Below are positions 58,954 through 64,000 of a stretch of DNA of 64,000 nt, one piece after another (position 1 is the stretch's first letter; each line of letters begins with the position of its first letter). The notes under the pieces were generated by a model. It saw only the letters and a program-made list of their open reading frames with translations. It had not been told where the DNA came from and made no database searches. Where the stretch lies: NCBI RefSeq assembly GCF_014698965.1, contig NZ_JACXAE010000092.1, positions 1 through 64,000 of the forward strand, written 5' to 3'. The DNA comes from Iningainema tapete BLCC-T55. Lineage in GTDB: Bacteria; Cyanobacteriota; Cyanobacteriia; Cyanobacteriales; Nostocaceae. The position numbers and the translations under genes were made by a program.

Positions 58954-60192
58954 TCACATGGGCGCATATCCAGGTAGGTTAATTTTCCTTGGGTGTACTA
59001 ACACCTCCCTATCCCCTATCCCAAAGGCGTCAGGGAATGCTTTTACGAGTATGTTGTAGCTACCATTCACGTCAGCATTTATCAGATGACGTTTAGATTT
59101 GTACAATCCTCTTTTTATTCTTGTGCCTGAAGGTTTCCAATATGACGGCTTGGCTCCATAAGTGGGAATCAAGTCCAGATCTAAAAAACTCGATTTGGAC
59201 GTGTATGATTCCTCTTGAGTGATTACCTTAATTCCCGCCAATGCTCCTTTGTATGAGAGCATTGCTATTAATTGAGAATGAGGAATTTGCACAAAGTTTT
59301 GATTATTTGCTCGTCCCAACTGCGTGTTGCGCTTCCAATCAGGATTCTTGCCAATAACCAAAGTTGTTATATCAGCGTCTACTAGTAGGTCTATTACAAC
59401 TCTTGAAGCGCGATGCAAATAATCTTTAACTTTGTGATTACGCGAAGTTGTCAAATGTTTCAATCGCTTTGAGGTACGCAACCCGCTATCCGATTGGAGT
59501 TGAGCGCGTTTCATGTTATAGAATTGATTCAGAGATTTTAATGGTCTGCCATTAATGAGAACTGGTTGGAATCCAGGCACATTGGAAGTTACAGCCATTA
59601 AATTATCTATTCCCAAATCTATTGATGCCACCTGATCTGATTGTTTTATTGCGGGGTCAGCAACCTCATAAACAATTTCCAAAACATAATGATTTAATTT
59701 TGGAACTATTCGAGATTGGCAATAGATATTTACTCTACCCAAAACAATCTGAGAATCAAAAACATAATCAATTGTACTTAGCTTAATTAGACCAATAGCT
59801 AAAGATGTTTTGGACGTGGCTTGCTCTGTAAACGTTAAAACATGCCGTCCATCTTTGTCTAAGTACTTTGGTGGTTTTGGTTTCCCAGTAAACTCATGAG
59901 GGGCTATTTGATATTTCTCTAATCCAGCGAAATAAGCGAGCCAGTTTTGTGAAACAAGCATTAATGTTTGCTGTGCCACCTTAGCAGGAAGGGCTTGATA
60001 CTGCTCTGAGTCCTTAATTAAATGGTAAAGAGTATTGTAGGACGGCACTAACTTTTCTCCACCATTAAAATAAGCCTGCCGACAATTGTAATTAGCGACA
60101 TTGTATAGATTTTTAGCAGCAAAGCTCATCTCATCTATACGTGACCATGCTTCATGACTTGGCTTGATAATTCGTCTTTCTACTAGTTGCAA
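58954..60192 (-). CDS. tnpB: IS607-type TnpB, RNA-guided nuclease, without a zinc-ribbon
   Basis: The 412-residue protein has the RuvC-like nuclease of TnpB: SIDLGIDNLMAVTS (Asp192), VIGKNPDWKRN, the Glu in TQEESYTSKSS (about 327) and the final Asp in INADVNGSYN (Asp373). Between the Glu and Asp, the usual CxxC...CxxC zinc ribbon is absent: TSKSSFLDLDLIP and SGTRIKRGLYKSKRHL stand in its place. Such forms exist in cyanobacterial IS607 elements. The TTG start (60192) follows an excellent ribosome binding site GGAGGTGAT. It overlaps the preceding tnpA frame by 41 bp. TnpB cuts DNA using a guide (omega RNA) encoded at the element's end. The gene itself looks intact. Confidence 0.85.
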   Translation of the reverse strand: MQLVERRIIKPSHEAWSRIDEMSFAAKNLYNVANYNCRQAYFNGGEKLVPSYNTLYHLIKDSEQYQALPAKVAQQTLMLVSQNWLAYFAGLEKYQIAPHEFTGKPKPPKYLDKDGRHVLTFTEQATSKTSLAIGLIKLSTIDYVFDSQIVLGRVNIYCQSRIVPKLNHYVLEIVYEVADPAIKQSDQVASIDLGIDNLMAVTSNVPGFQPVLINGRPLKSLNQFYNMKRAQLQSDSGLRTSKRLKHLTTSRNHKVKDYLHRASRVVIDLLVDADITTLVIGKNPDWKRNTQLGRANNQNFVQIPHSQLIAMLSYKGALAGIKVITQEESYTSKSSFLDLDLIPTYGAKPSYWKPSGTRIKRGLYKSKRHLINADVNGSYNILVKAFPDAFGIGDREVLVHPRKINLPGYAPM

Positions 60193-60846
60193 ATGTTATC
60201 ACCTCCTTGATATAAACTACTTTAGCAGGTTGACTAGACATTTGTAGATGCTTACCTACATATGACACCGTATCTTCATTATTAGTCTGGTCTTGTAAAG
60301 TCTCAATAATCTTTTCAGTCTTACGTTTCGCCCGTCGCTGCCCATAAAGTCTTGCAGCAAATGATGTAATGATGGCAACTAAGTCTTGCATTAATTCATC
60401 TTTCCCGTTTTCTGCAAGGTTTACAACTTCTAGTTTGACTTCAAGTCTTTTTAGTAATAACTCCATATATCGGATGCCAAACCGAGCCAACCGATCTTTA
60501 TGTTCAACAATTAATATTTGATAATCGTCTTGCTGCAATAGATTAGCTAACTTTTTCCGGTCATCATTTAATCTACTACCAATTTCTTTAACAATATGAA
60601 CAACTTGATAACCTGTCTTCTGTGGCGTACTGGGTTAACCTTTCTGACTGAGAGTCTAGGTTTGCCTTGTTTTCAGCAGAAGAAACTCGCGCATAAATTG
60701 CAGCTTTATTGTGCGTTTTGGGTTATCTCCCTTGTCAGGATCAAAATCCACAATTACCATACCAGAAACTAATTGGCGTGTTGGGTAAGAAATCTTCCCT
60801 CGCTTGTAATGACGCCATACCGTGTGGTAAGAAATACCTAAATTTT
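60152..60846 (-). pseudogene. IS607-type serine recombinase TnpA, frameshifted
   Basis: Pieces of one protein lie in successive frames: a MerR-like helix-turn-helix (NLGISYHTVWRHYKRGKISY, from about 60846), the catalytic motif IYARVSSAENKANLDSQSER with the active serine (frame change near 60690), and from about 60620 the rest, GYQVVHIVKEIGSRLNDDRK, LIVEHKDRLARFG and the C-terminal helix. At least two frameshifts, plus an in-frame TAA before the HTH, make it inactive. It overlaps the tnpB start as in intact IS607 elements. Without a working recombinase the element cannot move by itself. Confidence 0.8.
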
Positions 60847-60849
60847 AGT

Positions 60850-61156
60850 TTGTTCTCAAGTAAAAATTCTTAGGCAAGAAGTAGCTAATCGCTCTCAAAT
60901 ACTTGGGGATGTTGGGCGATCGCACTCTTGACGAATAGAGTTTTCGTTGTTGAGCTTGAGTGTTTATGGCGATCGCACCTAAGTAAAAACTAGGAGGTGC
61001 TTGGACATAGCTTTGATAAATTTGAATACAAATCAAAAATCACTTGTAAATTTACTGACTCAGTAATATAATAAGATTACCAGGGAAAGTAAAAAGTAAA
61101 AAATATTACTTTATTGTGCACAGCTTCAATAGACGTAATTTTAGTAATCCAGAGCT
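60850..61156. other. Spacer upstream of the HEAT-type membrane protein
   Basis: About 300 bp without a gene. Two GCGATCGC sites near 60918 and 60970 and A-rich text near 61080-61110 (AAAAAGTAAAAAATATTAC) are present. It must contain the promoter of the 61157 gene. Confidence 0.4.
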
Positions 61157-63061
61157 ATGGACAATTTCTCTGAAATCCAATCAGGGGGACAGGGCAATAG
61201 TAGCGGTAAGTTTGCCCCTATTCAACTAGGTAAAGACTTTTTTGACAACCTTGGACGATGCCGTGACGATGGGGAGAAGATCCAGCTATTCTTGGAAACA
61301 GCCCAAAGAGCAGATGTACCGCTACGAGCCATAGAAGAGTTGTTGAATTACCAAGATCAATTCATCTTGGCTATGGGGCTTCAAAGTTTTGGGTATATTA
61401 CTAACCCGCAAATCAAAGCGCAACTTGCGAATCTTCAACATATCGAGGAACTTGACGAACCTCTTGAGGAAATCTATCTGCTACCTAACCCAGCAGAATA
61501 CAAGCAGCATAGCATAAGGATACTTGAGAAGTTATGCCAAGAAGCCAAGTCTGGACGTGATCTAACTCGTTTGTCGGCAGCTTGGGCAATGCAGCGATTA
61601 GGTTACTCTCCGATGATTTCAGGGAAATTTCTCCCTAAGTCAGCCCAAGACATTCAAAGTCAAATTATTAGTCAAAATCTTAATCGTCTCAATGATAGGT
61701 CAATCTTTAATGATCCTAGTAGGTATAAAGAATATATTGATTTTTGGGTTTATGCACCCAAGGTACATCTATTTCAACTGTTGCAGACAATTCCTTCATC
61801 TTACGTGAATGTCGTTGAGAGTATTCTCGTTAGGCTAGGTGTTGTAGGTGTTGAGTTTGTTAATCGCTCAGCATCTACATTACAGAAGTTTGTTGTCGAA
61901 GCTGGATTGCGTTTAGCTGACTTCTTTCTTAGAGATAGAAAATATCAAGATAATGATACACAAAGAAGATTATCAGATATTCTGATTTCTTTTTTGGACA
62001 ATAGTGACATTGATCTACGGCGATTAGCTGCTAAACCAATTAACGAAATTTGTTCATGGTTGAATACTACTATTAGAGCTAAAGCAGCGGTTATATCAAG
62101 GGACTGGAATAAAGTAGAAGAACTAGGTGAAGCCTCAGTTCCATTTTTGATAAAGGCTGTTCAAGGTTCACTTCGACTTGATACACAAGATAACTTACGA
62201 GAACAAGTAGAAGCAGTTCGATGTATTAGTATAATTTATGCAACAAGTGTTAATAAACAAATCAGCACTCTTTCGGAATTTTTACAACATTATGAGCAAA
62301 CTGTTAGAGAGGCTACCGTTTCATGCCTTAAGCAGCACAAAAATCAATTGGATCTCTATTCCAAAAACATTTTTACAGCGTTAGACTTTAAATTTGAGTT
62401 AGAAGGTACTTTAGAGTCATTGAATTTAAATTCGATGTCTTTTTACGAGATTTGTGAAAAAATTAGGGGGATTGAGGAAAAAATTAAAGCGAAAAGGCGA
62501 TATCAAGCAGTTACTCAAGAAATCTTTGAAGTTGCTATATCTAGTTGTCAAGCTGAAGCTACTGAAGTAAAAGCATTTTTTTCATATAATTTAGAGAGAT
62601 ATTCTAGAATGATATTAGATAGTATTCAACAACTAGATAATCAGAAAGAATCTCTACAAAAAAGAAAGGCTGAAGAGGAAAGACGACGACATGAAAAAGA
62701 GGCTGAGGAAAAAAGAAAGCAAACTATAACTACAATTAAAATTGTCTTGCTATCTCTAATAACAGTAGTTGCTGTTACGTGGGGTGGTATAAAATTTGTT
62801 AATATTTTTTTTCGTTGTTTTATTGCAAGTCTTATTGCAGGATTTGTAATAGAGGATAAGGGATTGTTAGGTGATTTAATAGGATGTGGTTGTTTGGTTT
62901 GGTTGTTTGTTTTTGGAGCAAGTTGTATAATAATAACTTCCCTTTTTGGTCCCCTTCATCTAACAAATACGACTCCAGAACAAGTGGGATTTTGGAGTGG
63001 ATTAATTATAGGAACAATTGCTGGTATTGCTGTATGTGAAAAATTCTGCAGTAGAAATTAA
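61157..63061 (+). CDS. Helical-repeat, coiled-coil membrane protein of unknown function
   Basis: The product has 634 residues. The N-terminal 60 residues are unlike any family I know (FSEIQSGGQGNSSGKFAPIQ). A long helical region (about 60-430) has HEAT/ARM-like units, e.g. RLSAAWAMQRLGY, EEIYLLPNPAEYKQHSIRIL and EASVPFLIKAVQG. A charged coiled coil (about 470-530; RKAEEERRRHEKEAEEKRKQ) leads into at least three membrane helices (LLSLITVVAVTWGGIKFVN, FIASLIAGFVI and VWLFVFGASCIIITSLF, plus FWSGLIIGTIAGIA at the end). It is therefore a membrane-anchored scaffold. It is followed after 22 bp by a second large gene on the same strand. Confidence 0.75.
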   Translation: MDNFSEIQSGGQGNSSGKFAPIQLGKDFFDNLGRCRDDGEKIQLFLETAQRADVPLRAIEELLNYQDQFILAMGLQSFGYITNPQIKAQLANLQHIEELDEPLEEIYLLPNPAEYKQHSIRILEKLCQEAKSGRDLTRLSAAWAMQRLGYSPMISGKFLPKSAQDIQSQIISQNLNRLNDRSIFNDPSRYKEYIDFWVYAPKVHLFQLLQTIPSSYVNVVESILVRLGVVGVEFVNRSASTLQKFVVEAGLRLADFFLRDRKYQDNDTQRRLSDILISFLDNSDIDLRRLAAKPINEICSWLNTTIRAKAAVISRDWNKVEELGEASVPFLIKAVQGSLRLDTQDNLREQVEAVRCISIIYATSVNKQISTLSEFLQHYEQTVREATVSCLKQHKNQLDLYSKNIFTALDFKFELEGTLESLNLNSMSFYEICEKIRGIEEKIKAKRRYQAVTQEIFEVAISSCQAEATEVKAFFSYNLERYSRMILDSIQQLDNQKESLQKRKAEEERRRHEKEAEEKRKQTITTIKIVLLSLITVVAVTWGGIKFVNIFFRCFIASLIAGFVIEDKGLLGDLIGCGCLVWLFVFGASCIIITSLFGPLHLTNTTPEQVGFWSGLIIGTIAGIAVCEKFCSRN

Positions 63062-63083
63062 CTCTTGCGTATAAGACATAAAA

Positions 63084-64000
63084 ATGGCTCAGACATTTTC
63101 TTTATATTTTCAAGCAATAGAACTACAAAACCTTAATTTTTCCAGATTTACTAAACGCTATGGGACTCAGGCTCATAAAGTAGTCATAGATAGTCAGCGA
63201 GATTTATTACTGCATTTGATTGGTTTAAGTAATGTTAATAATTTCACGCTATCTATTCGTTACTTTCATAATCCTGAAGAATCCAGTGAACAACAATTAA
63301 AGCTTTACATAATTGCTAATTATTCAGCAAATGATTCTTATGATCTCCAACAAGCTAGAGATGAGATAGCTAGTTTTTTCGAGGTTGGTAGTTTAAGTGC
63401 ATTTTATAAATTTGAGTTATTGCAAAAAGAGTTATCTCGAATTCCTGAGCTAAAATGGGTTAACCACATTGGAGAAGTCATCAAGCCAGAAAAATTCAAT
63501 TTACAAGGCTACTATTTACCTTACTTATTTGAAGCTAACAAAGATAACAACATGTTAGCTGTCTGTGATGTTCTCCATAGATTAAAAGAAAAATTTTTAC
63601 TAGAAATTACTCTTCAAGTCTGTCAAAGTTCAGAGGATAGAGAAACGTTGGTTAATGCTCTTGGTCAAATGGTAGCTCAAATCCAACTGCTCAAAAGTAA
63701 GAGCAAGAATGCTTTCTTAGATACAGCCTTAAAAACTTACACACAATATCAAGAATCATATGTCAATAGAAATTTATTCAAATACAACATCAAAGCACTG
63801 GCAGTAACCCGCAACAATATTCGTACTGTTTTAATGACATTAGTACAGAGTGCAACAAAATCTAATAGTTATGGAGAACAAGATTATATTGAAATTGTGA
63901 GTCGGGATAGGGATGAGCAAAAGTTTTTAGAAAGTTTGAGCGCAACTGAAAATATAGAGATTTCCACAGCGGTTGAACGCAATGGTTGGAAAGGCGACTT
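63084..64000 (+). CDS. Large unknown protein, 5' part; runs off the window
   Basis: An open frame from ATG 63084 continues without stop to the window's end (over 305 codons). It begins MAQTFSLYFQAIELQNLNFS and continues with NFTLSIRYFHNPEESSEQQL, a hydrophilic, mixed alpha/beta N-terminus, and helical stretches such as LEITLQVCQSSEDRETLVNA and ALAVTRNNIRTVLMTLVQSA. No nucleotide-binding motif appears within the visible part. Proteins with this kind of N-terminus often turn out to be HerA/VirB4-like ATPases, but I cannot show that here. Start codon context and the 22-bp spacing to the previous stop suggest an operon. Confidence 0.7.
   Translation, partial: MAQTFSLYFQAIELQNLNFSRFTKRYGTQAHKVVIDSQRDLLLHLIGLSNVNNFTLSIRYFHNPEESSEQQLKLYIIANYSANDSYDLQQARDEIASFFEVGSLSAFYKFELLQKELSRIPELKWVNHIGEVIKPEKFNLQGYYLPYLFEANKDNNMLAVCDVLHRLKEKFLLEITLQVCQSSEDRETLVNALGQMVAQIQLLKSKSKNAFLDTALKTYTQYQESYVNRNLFKYNIKALAVTRNNIRTVLMTLVQSATKSNSYGEQDYIEIVSRDRDEQKFLESLSATENIEISTAVERNGWKGD

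Larger units (their letters stand above)
58860..60850 (-). mobile_element. IS607-family element remnant
   Basis: tnpA (dead) and tnpB (intact) form the standard IS607 order. IS607 elements lack terminal inverted repeats and target duplications, so the borders are not certain. I take the left edge near 58860, where an omega-RNA-like tail would follow tnpB, and the right edge near 60850. An intact tnpB with a dead tnpA suggests the guide-dependent nuclease is kept or is recently stranded. Confidence 0.65.

Overview
The window reads as chromosome of a filamentous, probably heterocyst-forming cyanobacterium (Nostocales-like). The basis is: many GCGATCGC (HIP1) sites, heptamer tandem repeats between genes, photosynthesis genes (ndhS, thf1/psb29, a CpcT/CpeT-type lyase), and a sigC - furA - convergent peptidoglycan-binding gene block with the order known from Anabaena PCC 7120 (all1692 - all1691 - alr1690). 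This placement rests on recognised protein families and synteny; no database search was run.

Layout. 0.2-3.1 kb: a FitA-like antitoxin fragment, a dead ISL3-family insertion sequence with a clear 8-bp target duplication, an unknown two-gene operon and a tRNA-Pro(CGG). 3.2-16.9 kb: core genes lipA, gpsA, sigC, furA, the peptidoglycan-binding gene, a cobN carrying at least four in-frame repeat insertions, a GAF sensor kinase, a proline-rich membrane protein and a Tat/lipoprotein phosphoesterase. 17.0-19.0 kb: a two-gene Septu-type anti-phage operon (PtuA ATPase and PtuB HNH nuclease). 19.1-28.7 kb: a hybrid kinase, DedA, STAS protein, rpsF, FAH-family hydrolase, Tic20-like protein, glyA, cinA and a STAS-like DUF4325 protein.

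28.7-38.1 kb is an accessory and decay zone. It holds an internally deleted PIN gene, a DUF4926 gene with a 3' remnant of its DUF6883 partner, a large secreted protein of unknown function, an esterase-like remnant, two genes broken by single in-frame stops, a beta-propeller protein, a HicB-HicA pair, an orphan HicB, and two convergent genes fused tail-to-tail after a deletion. 38.2-58.4 kb returns to housekeeping: LmeA-like protein, amino acid permease, GH13 amylase, UDP-xylose synthesis (ugd, uxs), an antiporter-USP fusion, ndhS, rodA, an Mrp carrier, hemF, a second STAS protein, a chromophore lyase, thf1, ExbB/ExbD and a sugar nucleotidyltransferase.

58.5-64 kb is again accessory: an Rpn-like remnant, an IS607-type element (frameshifted tnpA, intact tnpB), then a HEAT/coiled-coil/membrane protein followed after 22 bp by a large gene that runs off the window. 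I recognise neither of the last two. They are the best candidate here for an undescribed system, but the sequence alone does not give them a function.

Two themes run through the window. First, short palindromes and heptamer repeats sit between genes, in one gene (cobN) in frame, and in several cases supply or abut a stop codon (uxs, rodA, cinA). Second, toxin-antitoxin and defence-type genes are common and mostly broken, while the Septu operon and the HicBA pair look intact.
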